This document shows, piece after piece, positions 36,916 through 48,330 of a stretch of 60,902 nucleotides of DNA; position 1 is the first letter of the stretch, and every line of letters begins with the position of its first letter. Made by a program: the position numbers and the translations under genes. The notes beneath the pieces were generated by a model. The model was not told the DNA's origin and ran no database searches. It worked only from the letters and a program-made list of their open reading frames with translations. The stretch is taken from assembly GCF_001311845.1 (NCBI RefSeq), contig NZ_BBCC01000018.1, positions 1-60,902 on the forward strand. Reading direction: 5' to 3'. This DNA is from Desulfosarcina cetonica JCM 12296 (GTDB lineage: Bacteria > Desulfobacterota > Desulfobacteria > Desulfobacterales > Desulfosarcinaceae).

Positions 36916-38322
36916 TCAAGCATCGGGGTCGAGATGCCTGTCGGTCAGGTGGCGACGGACCCATGCCAGGGCCTGCTCCCGGCTGGTCAGTGTTCCGGCA
37001 AGCCGCTGTTCGTCGACGCGATTGAGGATCTGTTTGAACTGGGGACCCGGCGACAAACCCAGTTCGGTGATCAGGTCGCGACCGTTGATCAGGGGCCTGC
37101 TGGTGCGTTGCCGCTGCCGATAAACGGCGAAGGCTTTTCCCAGGTGGTAGCAGAAATCGATGAGAGCGGCGTCCTGCCGGGTCGGTGTCGTATGCTTGGC
37201 CAGGGTGTCGGCCATGGCGTGGACAATGATTGGCAGGCAATGCCGTCCGCAATGCCTGAAAAAACGGATCTGACCATTGGGGCCAAGGGTGCTCTTCTGC
37301 CAGGCGATGAAAAGGAACAGGGGACGGATGTGATGGCGGATGATGGCGTCGCTGAATTGCTGTTGGTCGGCGGACAGTCTAAGGCGCCGACCGATAACGG
37401 CGGCCATGTCGGCGCTGCTTACCGCATGTCCGGGAAAATGCACCGCTGCGCTGGCATCGCACTGTCGGGTCGGCGGTTTGCCCACATCATGGAGCAGGGC
37501 ACTATACTTTAAAAGGTAAACGTCGTTTGCAAGATCGGTCTCGCTGGCGATATCGGCCAAGTCCGGGAAACGGGTGTCGAATTCGGAAAAAAGGCCTTCC
37601 ACGGCTTCATAGGCCCTGAGGCTGTGCTCGAAGACATCGAAGCGATGATGCCGGTTTTGGGTGCAGCCGATGGTGGGCTTGAGCTCGGGGAAGATGGCTG
37701 TCAGCAGGTTGCTGGCCGCCATGCCGCGAATCGTGCCGGCGGAGTCGTCAACCTTGAAAATTTTTACCAGTTCGGCCCAGACCCGTTCTCCGGCGACGGT
37801 GGCGATCCGCTGGCGGTGCCGGGTAATTACCGCCTGGGTCTGGGGATCGATGCTGAAGCCGAGCTCGGCCGCCAGGCGATAGGCCCGTACCAAGCGGGCC
37901 GGGTCATTGACGAACGCGGTCTCGGCGACCATGCGGATGATGCCTTGCCGGATGTCGTTCAGTCCGCCGGTGCAATCCACCAGCCGCCGGGACTTCAGAT
38001 CGAAGGCCAGGGCGTTGAGCGTGAAATCCCTGGCGGCGAGGTCCGATGCGATGGTGGCACCCGCCAGCGGTGTGATATCGATGACCGCCGATGCGGAGAC
38101 GATCCGGAAGACGGAGAATTCCTTTTTGCCCAGATCGATCAGCCGGCCGCCGGTCCGTTGGGCGATCCGTGCGGCCGTCCGGGCGGGATCGCCTTCAACC
38201 ACCAGGTCGATATCCCTGGGCGGGCGCCCGATCAGCATGTCACGCAGGCAGCCGCCGACCAGGTAGATGCCATCGATCGGATCGGGGAGGAAGTCAAAGT
38301 GGATGTCAATCAATTTTTGCAT
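36916..38322 (-). CDS. CCA tRNA nucleotidyltransferase / poly(A) polymerase family protein with HD domain
   Basis: The N-terminal nucleotidyltransferase motif is YLVGGCLRDMLIGRPPRDID with the two catalytic Asp of DID, then ARDFTLNALAFDL and NDPARLVRAYRLAAELGFSI. A downstream HD domain (KYSALLHDVGKPPTR, HFPGHAVSSA) is as in HD-type CCA enzymes. It should add or repair the CCA end of tRNA, or act as poly(A) polymerase; the class II families cannot be separated by eye. 468 residues. Encoded alone, with rho diverging on its far side. Confidence 0.85.
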   Translation of the reverse strand: MQKLIDIHFDFLPDPIDGIYLVGGCLRDMLIGRPPRDIDLVVEGDPARTAARIAQRTGGRLIDLGKKEFSVFRIVSASAVIDITPLAGATIASDLAARDFTLNALAFDLKSRRLVDCTGGLNDIRQGIIRMVAETAFVNDPARLVRAYRLAAELGFSIDPQTQAVITRHRQRIATVAGERVWAELVKIFKVDDSAGTIRGMAASNLLTAIFPELKPTIGCTQNRHHRFDVFEHSLRAYEAVEGLFSEFDTRFPDLADIASETDLANDVYLLKYSALLHDVGKPPTRQCDASAAVHFPGHAVSSADMAAVIGRRLRLSADQQQFSDAIIRHHIRPLFLFIAWQKSTLGPNGQIRFFRHCGRHCLPIIVHAMADTLAKHTTPTRQDAALIDFCYHLGKAFAVYRQRQRTSRPLINGRDLITELGLSPGPQFKQILNRVDEQRLAGTLTSREQALAWVRRHLTDRHLDPDA

Positions 38323-38919
38323 ATGGGTTCATCGGTCAGGATCTTCGGTTGGCCGCCAATAAGTGGCTGCAACACCGAAAAAAAGGCTTTTTTCGGAGCT
38401 TCCAAATTTGCTTGACACTGACCAGTGCATAGTATAACAAAATTGAAGAAAATCGCGATCAGCCCCCACTGATGGGGTAATTCAAGTAACTTCTATCGCA
38501 TAAACACGCTTATTCCTCCACAAAAACCAACAGCCCGATTTTAACCACCCGAAAGGCACCGTTTCATCATGCTTTCGATTTGCCGGAATAGGGCAGAATC
38601 TTACTGCCGTCACAGGCTGCGGGAAACGGAGGACTGTTGCTTTTTGTATACAGGAAGATCGTCGTGTGTTGCCGAAGATGGCTGAGCGCGGTGGGCGGGG
38701 GCGATAACGAAGCGGGGCAGGGGGAATAGTCAACGACTGCAGCAGGCTGCCGATATGCATGATTGCTGTGAAATTTCTTAGGTCCTGTCTGAAACAACCG
38801 AAACATACACAGAATCGTAAGATGGCGATGCGGACGGGGTGCATGGACGGACAGCCTTCCCATGTCTGTTCTCACCGTACGGGGTGCGGGTGAAAGACTA
38901 CTAAAAATGGGGTGTTTTG
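38323..38919 (+). promoter_or_regulatory. Long leader/promoter region upstream of rho
   Basis: This is a 597-bp gene-free gap between the divergent CCA-type gene and rho. TTGACA at 38412-38417 and TATAAC at 38433-38438, with TG just before the -10, form a plausible plus-strand promoter although the 15-bp spacer is short. A long untranslated leader would fit the known attenuation of rho by its own product, but no leader peptide or structure could be verified. A minus-strand open frame at 38482-38844 has no gene-like features. Confidence 0.4.
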
Positions 38920-40166
<1,247 letters not shown>

Positions 40167-40192
40167 ATTATTCACAGGGGGTTGAAATACCA

Positions 40193-40402
40193 ATGAAAAC
40201 CGACATCCATCCGGATTATCAGAAGACGACCATTCAGTGCGTCTGCGGCAACACCATCGAAGTCGGCTCGACCAAGCAGGACATTCGTGTGGAAATTTGT
40301 TCCAAATGCCACCCGTTTTTCACCGGCAAACAGAAGCTGGTGGATACGGCCGGCCGTATCGAGCGGTTCAGAAAAAAGTACGAAAAATTCCAGAACCAGT
40401 AG
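40193..40402 (+). CDS. rpmE: 50S ribosomal protein bL31
   Basis: The 69-residue protein starts [20 protein letters not shown] and ends with [16 protein letters not shown], the bL31 pattern. The pairs CVC and CSKC are the zinc-binding C+ form of bL31, which is replaced by a C- paralogue under zinc shortage in many bacteria. It lies 26 bp after rho, probably in the same transcript. Confidence 0.95.
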   Translation: MKTDIHPDYQKTTIQCVCGNTIEVGSTKQDIRVEICSKCHPFFTGKQKLVDTAGRIERFRKKYEKFQNQ

Positions 40403-40587
40403 CGCCTTCGTCCTGTCTTCCTTCAGGCTGCATCCGGTGTCCGTGTCGCAGGCCGGCACCGGAGCCTGCCCGCCCTGGACCCGTCTGTCCCGATTTCAAT
40501 CATTTTTTGACCCAGTGAACGGCCGACCGTTGCTACAACCGCTGGAGGGTGTAAAGGCGGTCTCCCGTCAACCCTTGATGGTGGGAT

Positions 40588-41664
40588 ATGTTCGACAAAC
40601 TTAAAGGCGTAGAAGACCGTTTTCAGGAATTGGAACGGCTCTTGTCCGATCCGAAAGTGGTTCAGAACCGCGACTTGTACCAAAAGTATATCCGCGAGCA
40701 TGCCGAGATCGCCCCGATCGTTGCCGCCTTTCGGGAATACAAGCGCACGGATCGGGAGCTCGATGACAGCCTCGAGATGCTCCATGACGAGGACCCGGAA
40801 ATCAAGAAAATGGCCGCCGAGGAAGTCGATCGTCTGGAGCAGGAAAAGACGCGGCTGCAGGACGAACTCAAGATCCTGTTGATCCCCAAGGATCCGCTGG
40901 ACGACAAAAACGTGATCCTGGAGATCCGGGCCGGCACGGGCGGGGACGAAGCCGGGCTTTTTGCCGGTGACCTGTTCAAGATGTACCAGCGTTATGCCGA
41001 TGCCCGCGGATGGAAGGTGGAGGTCCTGGATCATCACACCACCGGTGTGGGCGGACTCAAGGAGATCATCGCCAACATCAACGGCAAAGGCGCCTACAGC
41101 CGTCTGAAGTTCGAAAGCGGCACTCATCGGGTTCAGCGGGTGCCCACCACCGAGACCCAGGGCCGCATTCATACCTCTGCGGTGACGGTTGCCGTGCTGC
41201 CCGAGGCCGAGGAGATCGAGCTCAGCATCGACCCCAACGACTTGAAGGTGGATGTCTACCGCTCGTCGGGGCCAGGCGGCCAGAGCGTCAACACCACGGA
41301 TTCGGCCGTCCGGATCACCCACCTGCCTTCCGGGCTGGTGGTGACCTGCCAGGATGAGAAATCCCAGCACAAGAACAAAGCCAAGGCGCTCAAGGTGCTG
41401 CGTTCACGCCTGTTGGATCAGATGGTGCGCGAGCAGAACGCGCAGCGCTCCGAAAACCGACGCAACCAGGTCGGCAGCGGCGATCGCAGTGAGCGGATCC
41501 GGACCTATAACTTTCCCCAGGGACGGGTGACCGATCATCGCATCGGGTTGACCCTCTACCGTTTGGAATCGATCCTCCAGGGCGATGTAGACGAAGTCAT
41601 CGATGCCCTGACCACCTACTACCAAAGCCAGGCCCTGCAGCATGCCGAAAGCGTCGACGGATAG
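40588..41664 (+). CDS. prfA: Peptide chain release factor 1
   Basis: The 358-residue protein has the peptidyl-tRNA hydrolysis motif GGQ in [19 protein letters not shown] and the stop-codon recognition region [20 protein letters not shown], in which PTT replaces the usual PxT of RF1. RF1 releases the peptide at UAA and UAG. It overlaps prmC, whose product methylates the GGQ glutamine, so the pair is coupled. Confidence 0.95.
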   Translation: MFDKLKGVEDRFQELERLLSDPKVVQNRDLYQKYIREHAEIAPIVAAFREYKRTDRELDDSLEMLHDEDPEIKKMAAEEVDRLEQEKTRLQDELKILLIPKDPLDDKNVILEIRAGTGGDEAGLFAGDLFKMYQRYADARGWKVEVLDHHTTGVGGLKEIIANINGKGAYSRLKFESGTHRVQRVPTTETQGRIHTSAVTVAVLPEAEEIELSIDPNDLKVDVYRSSGPGGQSVNTTDSAVRITHLPSGLVVTCQDEKSQHKNKAKALKVLRSRLLDQMVREQNAQRSENRRNQVGSGDRSERIRTYNFPQGRVTDHRIGLTLYRLESILQGDVDEVIDALTTYYQSQALQHAESVDG

Positions 41665-42538
41665 CCGTCCCTCCTGGACCATTCTTGAACTCGTGCGCTG
41701 GACGACCGGCTACTTTGCGGACAACGGGTTCGACAGTGCCCGCAGCGAGGCCGAGATCCTTCTGGCCCACGCCCTCGGCATGCGACGCATCGATCTTTAC
41801 CTGAACCACGACAAGCCCCTCGGCGAAGCCGAACGCGGCGCTTTCAAACGCCTGATCCGCCGCCGCCTGGGAGGCGAACCGGTGGCCTACATTACCGGAC
41901 GGAAGGAATTCTGGTCCCTGGATTTGGCCGTCAATTCGGCGGTGTTGATTCCCCGGCCGGAGACCGAGTGTTTGGTCGAAGCCGTGTTGCCGTTCCTGGC
42001 GGCGGACACTGCGACGCCCAAACGGGTGCTGGATCTGGGATCGGGCAGCGGCGCGATCATCATCGCCCTGGCCCATGAGCATCCCCGGCACCGTTTCGTG
42101 GCCATGGATCGTTCCATGGCCGCCTTGGCCACGGCACGCCACAATGCCTGTGCCCACAACCTTTCCGATCGCATCGACTGGTTCTGCGGCGACTGGCTGT
42201 CGGCCCTTGCGCCCCAACGGGCGCGCTTCGACCTGATCGTTTCCAACCCGCCTTACATCCGTAGTGCGGATATCGCCGGCTTACAGCGGGAAATCCGTGA
42301 TCACGAGCCGCGCGGTGCCCTGGACGGCGATGCCGACGGGCTGGCCTGCCTACGTCGGATTATCGACGCGGCGCCCGACTATCTTCAAGACGACGGCGTG
42401 CTGGCCGTCGAGTTGGGTTTCGATCAGGCCGATGCCGTGCGCGCCCTGGCCGACGCGGATGGCCGCTACCGGTCTTGCCGAATTATCAAGGACTATAGCG
42501 GCCTTGACCGCGTGGCGGTGATGGAGCACCATTTTTAG
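41642..42538 (+). CDS. prmC: Release factor glutamine methyltransferase
   Basis: The SAM-binding motif [20 protein letters not shown] and the catalytic NPPY in [16 protein letters not shown] define PrmC/HemK, which methylates the glutamine of the GGQ motif in release factors. The start ATG 41642 lies within the end of prfA (23-bp overlap). 298 residues, the usual size, with an N-terminal helical domain for release factor binding. Confidence 0.94.
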   Translation: MPKASTDSRPSWTILELVRWTTGYFADNGFDSARSEAEILLAHALGMRRIDLYLNHDKPLGEAERGAFKRLIRRRLGGEPVAYITGRKEFWSLDLAVNSAVLIPRPETECLVEAVLPFLAADTATPKRVLDLGSGSGAIIIALAHEHPRHRFVAMDRSMAALATARHNACAHNLSDRIDWFCGDWLSALAPQRARFDLIVSNPPYIRSADIAGLQREIRDHEPRGALDGDADGLACLRRIIDAAPDYLQDDGVLAVELGFDQADAVRALADADGRYRSCRIIKDYSGLDRVAVMEHHF

Positions 42539-42688
42539 CTTGCAGCCCATAGTGTTTTTGGTAACTAAACTCGTTTTTAAAACCGCACGTCCGTGGACCG
42601 GATCCCGGTGCTCTTCGTGGTCTCCCAGGAGAGTCGGATTCAGGGTCGAAGCGGGCGCAGGCAAAACCACCCCATCAAGGAGAAAATC

Positions 42689-43558
42689 ATGGCGTATGTG
42701 ACAATGAAAGAGCTGCTCGAAGCCGGTGTCCATTTCGGCCACCAAACCAAGCGTTGGAATCCCAAGATGAAACCCTACATCTTCGGGGCCAGAAACGGGA
42801 TCTATATCATCGATCTGCAAAAGACCGTGAGAATGTTCCGTGACGCCTATGACTTTGTTGTCAACACGGTGGCCGACGGCAAGTCGGTGCTTTTCGTGGG
42901 CACCAAGAAACAGGCCCGCGAATCGATTTACGAGGAAGCCAACCGCGCCGAGATGTTCTACGTGCACAACCGCTGGCTGGGCGGCATGCTGACCAACTTC
43001 CAGACCATCAAAAAAAGTATTGATCGGCTCAACTACCTCAATACCATCGAGAATGACGGATCCATCAATCTTTTCCCCAAGAAAGAGCGCCTGAAGCTGG
43101 GCAAGGAAAGGGAAAAGCTGGACAGCACCTTGGGCGGCATTCGCAGCATGACCAAGCTGCCGGGGGTGATTTTCATCATCGATCCGAAAAACGAAGCCAT
43201 TGCCGTGCGTGAAGGCCGGCGTCTGGGCATTCCCATCGTGGCGATCGTGGACACCAACTGCGATCCCGACGAAATCGATCACGCGATTCCCGGCAACGAT
43301 GACGCCATCCGGGCCATCCGCCTGGTGGCTTCCAAGATCGCCGATGCCTGCATCGAGGGACGCGATCGCTATAAAGAACGTCAACAGGCCCATACCGACA
43401 AGGGCGAGGAGGAAAGCGCCGAGTTGGAAAACGCCGCGGCCGACCTCAAGCCGGGTGAACGCAAGGTCATTTCCGACGGCACCGACGGGCCGGTGGTCGA
43501 AATCATCCGCAAGGGCGCCGCTGCCGGCGAAACCACAGAAACATCTGAAGAGGCGTAA
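42689..43558 (+). CDS. rpsB: 30S ribosomal protein uS2
   Basis: [20 protein letters not shown] followed by [20 protein letters not shown] is the uS2 start, preceded by AAGGAG, so ATG 42689 is used although the frame is open to 42593. The core ([32 protein letters not shown]) is complete. The 289-residue protein carries an acidic C-terminal extension of about 50 residues ([20 protein letters not shown] and on), longer than in E. coli. The 150-bp upstream leader may hold the S2 autoregulatory element but I could not confirm it. Confidence 0.95.
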   Translation: MAYVTMKELLEAGVHFGHQTKRWNPKMKPYIFGARNGIYIIDLQKTVRMFRDAYDFVVNTVADGKSVLFVGTKKQARESIYEEANRAEMFYVHNRWLGGMLTNFQTIKKSIDRLNYLNTIENDGSINLFPKKERLKLGKEREKLDSTLGGIRSMTKLPGVIFIIDPKNEAIAVREGRRLGIPIVAIVDTNCDPDEIDHAIPGNDDAIRAIRLVASKIADACIEGRDRYKERQQAHTDKGEEESAELENAAADLKPGERKVISDGTDGPVVEIIRKGAAAGETTETSEEA

Positions 43559-43593
43559 GCCTTTTAAGCATAACGGACGGGAGAGTGATTCAG

Positions 43594-44193
43594 ATGGCAG
43601 ATATCAGTGCAGCAAAAGTAAAAGAACTCCGTGAAAAATCCGGCGCGGGCATGATGGACTGCAAGGCCGCGCTGGTCGAATGTGAGGGCGACCTTGAAAA
43701 AGCGATGGACTTTCTGCGTAAGAAAGGCATCGCCACCGCCGCCAAGCGGGCGGGCCGGGCCACTTCCGAGGGCACGGTGCAGTCCTACATCCACATGGGC
43801 GGCAAGATCGGCGTCATGGTGGAAGTGAACTGCGAAACCGATTTCGTGGCCAAAACCGACGACTTCTGCGAATTCGCCAGAAACATCGCCATGCATATCG
43901 CGGCCACCAATCCGGTGGGGATCGCCGCCGAGGATGTTCCCCAGTCGATCATCGACCGGGAGCGCGAGATCTACCGCGCCCAGGTGATCGAAATGGGCAA
44001 GCCGGAACAGATGGTCGAAAAGATCGCCGAGGGCAAGATGAATAAATTCTTCAAGGAAAACTGTCTGCTGAACCAGCAATACGTCAAGGAGCCGGACAAG
44101 ACCATTGCCGACTACCTTAACGAAGTCATTGCCCGGACCGGCGAAAAAATCACCATCAAACGCTTCGCCAGATTCCAGATTGGGACCGAATAG
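43594..44193 (+). CDS. tsf: Translation elongation factor Ts
   Basis: The N-terminal UBA-like domain (VKELREKSGAGMMDCKAALV) and the core motif EVNCETDFVAKTDDFCEFAR are the EF-Ts signature. It exchanges nucleotide on EF-Tu. At 199 residues it is the short form, with one core subdomain instead of two, as in many bacteria outside the gammaproteobacteria. It lies 35 bp after rpsB, in the usual rpsB-tsf-pyrH-frr order. Confidence 0.95.
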   Translation: MADISAAKVKELREKSGAGMMDCKAALVECEGDLEKAMDFLRKKGIATAAKRAGRATSEGTVQSYIHMGGKIGVMVEVNCETDFVAKTDDFCEFARNIAMHIAATNPVGIAAEDVPQSIIDREREIYRAQVIEMGKPEQMVEKIAEGKMNKFFKENCLLNQQYVKEPDKTIADYLNEVIARTGEKITIKRFARFQIGTE

Positions 44194-44194
44194 C

Positions 44195-44906
44195 GTGGCC
44201 ACCCGATTCAAACGGATCTTGCTTAAGTTGAGCGGAGAAGCCTGATGGGAGATCAGGCTTCGGCATTTGTCCCGACATGCTCGCCTTTGTCGCCGAAGAG
44301 GTCCGTTCGATTGTCGGGTTGGGCGTCCAACTGGCCGTGGTGGTCGGCGGCGGAAACATTTTTTCGGGGTGTTGCCGCCTCCTCCTTTGGCATGGAGCGT
44401 ACCTCGGCCGATCACATGGGCATGCTGGCCACGGTGCTCAACAGTTTGGCCCTGCAGGATGCCCTGGAAAAAAAGGCATCCAGACCCGGGTGCAGACGGC
44501 CATCACCATGCATCAGGTGGCCGAACCGTACATTTTGCGACGGGCCCTGCGACATTTGGAGAAGGGGCGCGTGGTGATTTTCGCCGCCGGCTCCGGAAAC
44601 CCCTACTTTACCACCGATACGGCGGCGGTGTTGCGCGCCAAGGAGATCCACGCGGAGATCCTGCTCAAGGCCACCAAGGTCAACGGGCTGTACGACAGTG
44701 ACCCGGAACGCAACGCCGATGCCCGTTTCATCAAAACCATCAGCTACATGGAAGTGCTGGAACGTCAGCTCAAGGTGATGGACATGACCGCCATCTCCCT
44801 GGCCATGGACAACCAGCTGCCCCTGATGGTGTTCAATCTCAAGGAAAAGGGAAACATTTTTCGAGTGGTCTGCGGAGAGGATGTGGGAACCACCATCAGC
44901 GGTTGA
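44195..44906 (+). CDS. pyrH: Uridylate kinase (several frameshifts in this sequence)
   Basis: The protein reads in pieces across all three frames: [13 protein letters not shown], then [29 protein letters not shown], then [20 protein letters not shown], then [20 protein letters not shown] to the end. Indels are needed near 44231, 44252, the T-run at 44361-44366 and the A-run near 44468-44474. All motifs of UMP kinase (UMP to UDP, first committed step to CTP and UTP) are then present. It is an essential gene, so the breaks are errors in the sequence. The GTG at 44195 begins 1 bp after the tsf stop. Confidence 0.88.
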
Positions 44907-44971
44907 AGCCGCAGCGAACGTTCCATCCTCTGACCCGTCAACGCGCTAACCCCGTTCCAACGAGGTACCTC

Positions 44972-45529
44972 ATGATCGATGAAACCCTTCAGGAAACCAA
45001 AGAGCGCATGGCCAAAACGATCAGTGCGCTGGAAAATGAACTCAAACGCATTCGCACCGGACGCGCCTCCCTGTCCCTTTTGGACGGAATCCGGGTGGAT
45101 TATTACGGCACCCAGACACAGCTGAATCAGATGGCCTCCCTTTCCGTTCCCGAGAGCCGCCTGATCGTCATCCAGCCCTGGGACGTCTCGGCGATCAAGG
45201 AGATCGAGAAGGCCATTTTGAAGTCCGATCTCGGCCTGACCCCCTCCAGTGACGGCAAGCTGATCCGTATCTCGATTCCGCCGCTTACCGAGGAACGGCG
45301 CAAGGAGTTGGTCAAGGTGGTCAGCAAGATGTGCGAGGAGCACAAGGTTGCCACGCGCAATATCCGGCGAGATGCCAACGAACTGCTCAAGGGGTTCAAG
45401 AAGGACGGCGATATCGCCGAGGACGATGCTTTCAAGGCCCAGGATCAGGTTCAGAAGATCACCGACGAATACATCGCCAAGATCGACCAGATTTATAAAA
45501 ACAAAGAGAAAGAGATCCTTGAATTTTAG
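44972..45529 (+). CDS. frr: Ribosome recycling factor
   Basis: The three-helix/barrel signature reads [20 protein letters not shown] and [20 protein letters not shown], ending in [20 protein letters not shown]. With 185 residues the length is normal. ATG 44972 is preferred over the upstream start because the family begins there ([13 protein letters not shown]). It splits post-termination ribosomes together with EF-G. It is 65 bp downstream of pyrH. Confidence 0.95.
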   Translation: MIDETLQETKERMAKTISALENELKRIRTGRASLSLLDGIRVDYYGTQTQLNQMASLSVPESRLIVIQPWDVSAIKEIEKAILKSDLGLTPSSDGKLIRISIPPLTEERRKELVKVVSKMCEEHKVATRNIRRDANELLKGFKKDGDIAEDDAFKAQDQVQKITDEYIAKIDQIYKNKEKEILEF

Positions 45530-45542
45530 TTCATCCTCCGAG

Positions 45543-46270
45543 ATGCGGATTGAACTGGATCCCCAGCGGATGCCCCAACATGTGGCCATCATCATGGACG
45601 GCAACGGACGTTGGGCGAAAAAACGCCTGCTCAACCGCATCAACGGGCATGAAAAAGGAGCCGAAGCCGTGCGCACCGTTGTGCGTACCGCCCGGCGCCT
45701 CAACATCGCCGCTCTCACGCTCTACGCCTTTTCGACAGAAACTGGCAACGTCCGAAAACCGAAATTGCGGGGTTGATGGCGCTGTTGCAACGTTTTTTGG
45801 CGTCCGAGCGCCAGCTCCTGCTCGACAATGAAATCCGGCTCAACACCATCGGTGAGACCGACCGGTTGCCGAGCGGCGTGCGCGACACGCTCCGGGCGGT
45901 GATGGCGGAGACCGCCGCTTTCGACAAGATGGTGCTGACCCTGGCGCTCAGCTACGGCGCACGCTCGGAGATCGTGTCCATGGTCCGGCAGATCGCCGTC
46001 GCCGCCAAGGCCGGCACGCTCGATCCGGATGCCTTGGACGAGAAGATCGTGGCCGGCCACCTGGCCACCCGCGATCTTCCCGATCCGGACCTGTTAATTC
46101 GCACCAGCGGCGAGATGCGCCTGAGCAATTTCCTGCTTTGGCAGATCGCCTACGCGGAACTGGTGTTCACCCCGACCCTCTGGCCGGATTTCGGCGAAAG
46201 CGAATTCATCCAGATTCTGAAGGATTACCAGAATCGTGAACGGCGCTTTGGCGCGGTCATCTCACCCTAA
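45543..46270 (+). CDS. uppS: Undecaprenyl diphosphate synthase (frameshifted in this sequence)
   Basis: [16 protein letters not shown] (catalytic Asp), the FSTENW motif and [20 protein letters not shown] are typical cis-prenyltransferase blocks. It makes the C55 lipid carrier for peptidoglycan and LPS. The middle is broken at 45739-45741: one more A restores [20 protein letters not shown]. As this is an essential enzyme, I take the break as an error in the sequence. About 242 residues, between frr and cdsA. Confidence 0.93.
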
Positions 46271-46305
46271 ACCGGAGCCTATTTACGATATTACAGGCTG
46301 CAGGA

Positions 46306-47118
46306 ATGCCGATGCACCTGAAACGCTGGATCACCGGAATCGTCGCCGTTCCCCTGGTTTACTTCCTGGTCGCCGCCGGTGGCACGGTTTTTCTCCTGCT
46401 GATCGCCGCCGTGGCGGTGTTGACCCTCTGGGAGTACCATCAGGCGGTTTTTAAAACACTGGATCCCGGCTTGGCAAGCGCCATCCCCGGCCTGGGGATC
46501 TGCCTGGCACCGCTCATCATCCTGGTTGCCGCTCGCTGGGGAATGGCGTATGTGCCCCTGGTGCTGGCCGTGGACCTTGTCGTGGTCGCCGGCCTGACCC
46601 TACCGCTTTTCAAAACCGATTCCCAGGCGCCCTTTCTCGTGGCCAAGCAGGTCCTGGGGCTGGTTTATATTCCGGTTTCACTGGCCTTTTTGATGCTTTT
46701 GCGGGAAGATACGGCCGGCGCCCGATGGATTTTTCTGCTGCTTGTAACCGTTGCCGCCGGGGATACGGGGGCGTTTTATACCGGCACCTACCTGGGCCGG
46801 AACAAGCTTTGTCCCTGGGTCAGCCCCAAAAAAACCATCGAAGGCAGTCTGGGCGGGCTGACCGCCAACATCGGGGTGGCCCTGGTGTTTAAATGGTTCT
46901 TTCTGCCGGCCCTGGCAATCCTGCCGACCGTCCTGTTCGCCCTGGTGATCGGCATTGCCGGCCAGGTGGGCGATCTCTTTGCCTCTGAATTCAAGCGCTG
47001 GGCCGGCATCAAGGATTCGGGCCGCCTGCTCCCCGGACATGGCGGTTTCCTCGACCGGCTGGACGCCCTCTTGTTCGCCACGCCGCTTGCCTATCTGCTC
47101 AAAATCAGTATATTCTGA
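46306..47118 (+). CDS. cdsA: Phosphatidate cytidylyltransferase
   Basis: The 270-residue protein has about eight membrane helices and ends with the CDP-diglyceride synthase signature (FKRWAGIKDSGRLLPGHGGF followed by LDRLDALLF). It makes CDP-diacylglycerol from CTP and phosphatidate in the inner membrane. It lies 35 bp after uppS and 38 bp before dxr, in the familiar uppS-cdsA-dxr-rseP order. ATG 46312 is an alternative start. Confidence 0.94.
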   Translation: MPMHLKRWITGIVAVPLVYFLVAAGGTVFLLLIAAVAVLTLWEYHQAVFKTLDPGLASAIPGLGICLAPLIILVAARWGMAYVPLVLAVDLVVVAGLTLPLFKTDSQAPFLVAKQVLGLVYIPVSLAFLMLLREDTAGARWIFLLLVTVAAGDTGAFYTGTYLGRNKLCPWVSPKKTIEGSLGGLTANIGVALVFKWFFLPALAILPTVLFALVIGIAGQVGDLFASEFKRWAGIKDSGRLLPGHGGFLDRLDALLFATPLAYLLKISIF

Positions 47119-47156
47119 TCGGAATCGCCATCAAGACGCCAAGAAACGAAGCAGCC

Positions 47157-48320
47157 ATGAAAGCACTTTCCATTTTAGGGTCCACCGGCTCGATCGGCAC
47201 CAATGCCCTCGACATCGTGCGGCAGTTTCCCGACCGGTTCCGCGTCATGGCCCTGGCGGCCAAGACCAGTGTCGCCAAACTGGCCGAGCAGATCGTTGAA
47301 TTCTCGCCCCGTGTGGTTGCCGTCTACGACGATGTCCATGCCGTCCGGCTCAAAGCCCTTTTGCCGTCGGACGTCGACGTGGACATCGTGTCTGGCGACG
47401 ATGGCTACTTGACGGCCGCCACCCTGCCCGAGATCGATATGGTGTTGGGTGCCATGGTCGGCGCGGCCGGGCTGAAACCCACCCTGGCGGCCATCGATGC
47501 GGGCAAGGACATCGCCCTGGCCAACAAGGAGACCCTGGTCATGGCCGGGGAGATCGTCATGGCGCGGGTGGCCGCGCGCGGGGTGAAACTGATGCCCGTG
47601 GACAGCGAGCACAGCGCGATTTTCCAGAGCATGGCCGGCCATCAACATGCCGAGATCCGCGAGATCCTGCTGACCGCCTCCGGCGGGCCCTTCCGGCAGA
47701 AACCGGCCGCCGAGTTCGCCGCCATCACCCCGGCCATGGCCCTGCGCCATCCCAACTGGTCCATGGGCAGCAAGATCACCATCGATTCGGCCACCTTGAT
47801 GAACAAGGGACTTGAAGTGATCGAGGCACGCTGGCTTTTCGACGTGGATTTCAGCCATATCAAGGTGGTGGTTCATCCCCAGAGCATCATCCACTCCATG
47901 GTCACCTACCAAGACGGGGCCGTGATTGCCCAGTTGGGCATCCCGGACATGAAAGGGGCCATTGCCTACGGACTTTCGCATCCCCAGCGGCTGCCACTCT
48001 CCCTGCCGGCCCCGGATTTCGCCGCCCTGGGACAGCTGACCTTTGAAGAACCGGACCTCGACCGTTTCCCCTGCCTGGCCCTGGCCTTTAAGGCCGGTGC
48101 GGCGGGCGGTACCGGACCCGCCGTGCTCAATGCGGCCAACGAAATCGCCGTGGCCGCCTTTCTGGATGGCCGTCTGCCATACACAGGGATCTACCCGCTG
48201 ATCGCACAGACCCTGGATCGGCACCCGATGGTGTCCCATCCGGATTTGGACCAGCTCATCGCGGCGGATCGCTGGGCTCGGGAGACGGCCCACGACCTGA
48301 TCCACCGACAGGAGTCTTAA
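47157..48320 (+). CDS. dxr: 1-deoxy-D-xylulose 5-phosphate reductoisomerase
   Basis: The NADPH fold GSTGSIGTNALDIVRQFPDR opens the protein, ALANKETLVMAGEIV and MPVDSEHSAIFQSMAGHQ hold the metal and substrate residues, and HPNWSMGSKITIDSATLMNK the flexible loop. It catalyses the second step of the MEP route to isoprenoids, which also feeds UppS encoded nearby. 387 residues, the standard size. Confidence 0.95.
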   Translation: MKALSILGSTGSIGTNALDIVRQFPDRFRVMALAAKTSVAKLAEQIVEFSPRVVAVYDDVHAVRLKALLPSDVDVDIVSGDDGYLTAATLPEIDMVLGAMVGAAGLKPTLAAIDAGKDIALANKETLVMAGEIVMARVAARGVKLMPVDSEHSAIFQSMAGHQHAEIREILLTASGGPFRQKPAAEFAAITPAMALRHPNWSMGSKITIDSATLMNKGLEVIEARWLFDVDFSHIKVVVHPQSIIHSMVTYQDGAVIAQLGIPDMKGAIAYGLSHPQRLPLSLPAPDFAALGQLTFEEPDLDRFPCLALAFKAGAAGGTGPAVLNAANEIAVAAFLDGRLPYTGIYPLIAQTLDRHPMVSHPDLDQLIAADRWARETAHDLIHRQES

Positions 48321-48330
48321 GGTTTCGCCT

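Noticed and set aside
38482-38844. 120-codon minus-strand frame in the gap before rho.
   Set aside because: No ribosome site, no domain, Cys/Arg/Pro-rich composition; more likely a leader region of rho.
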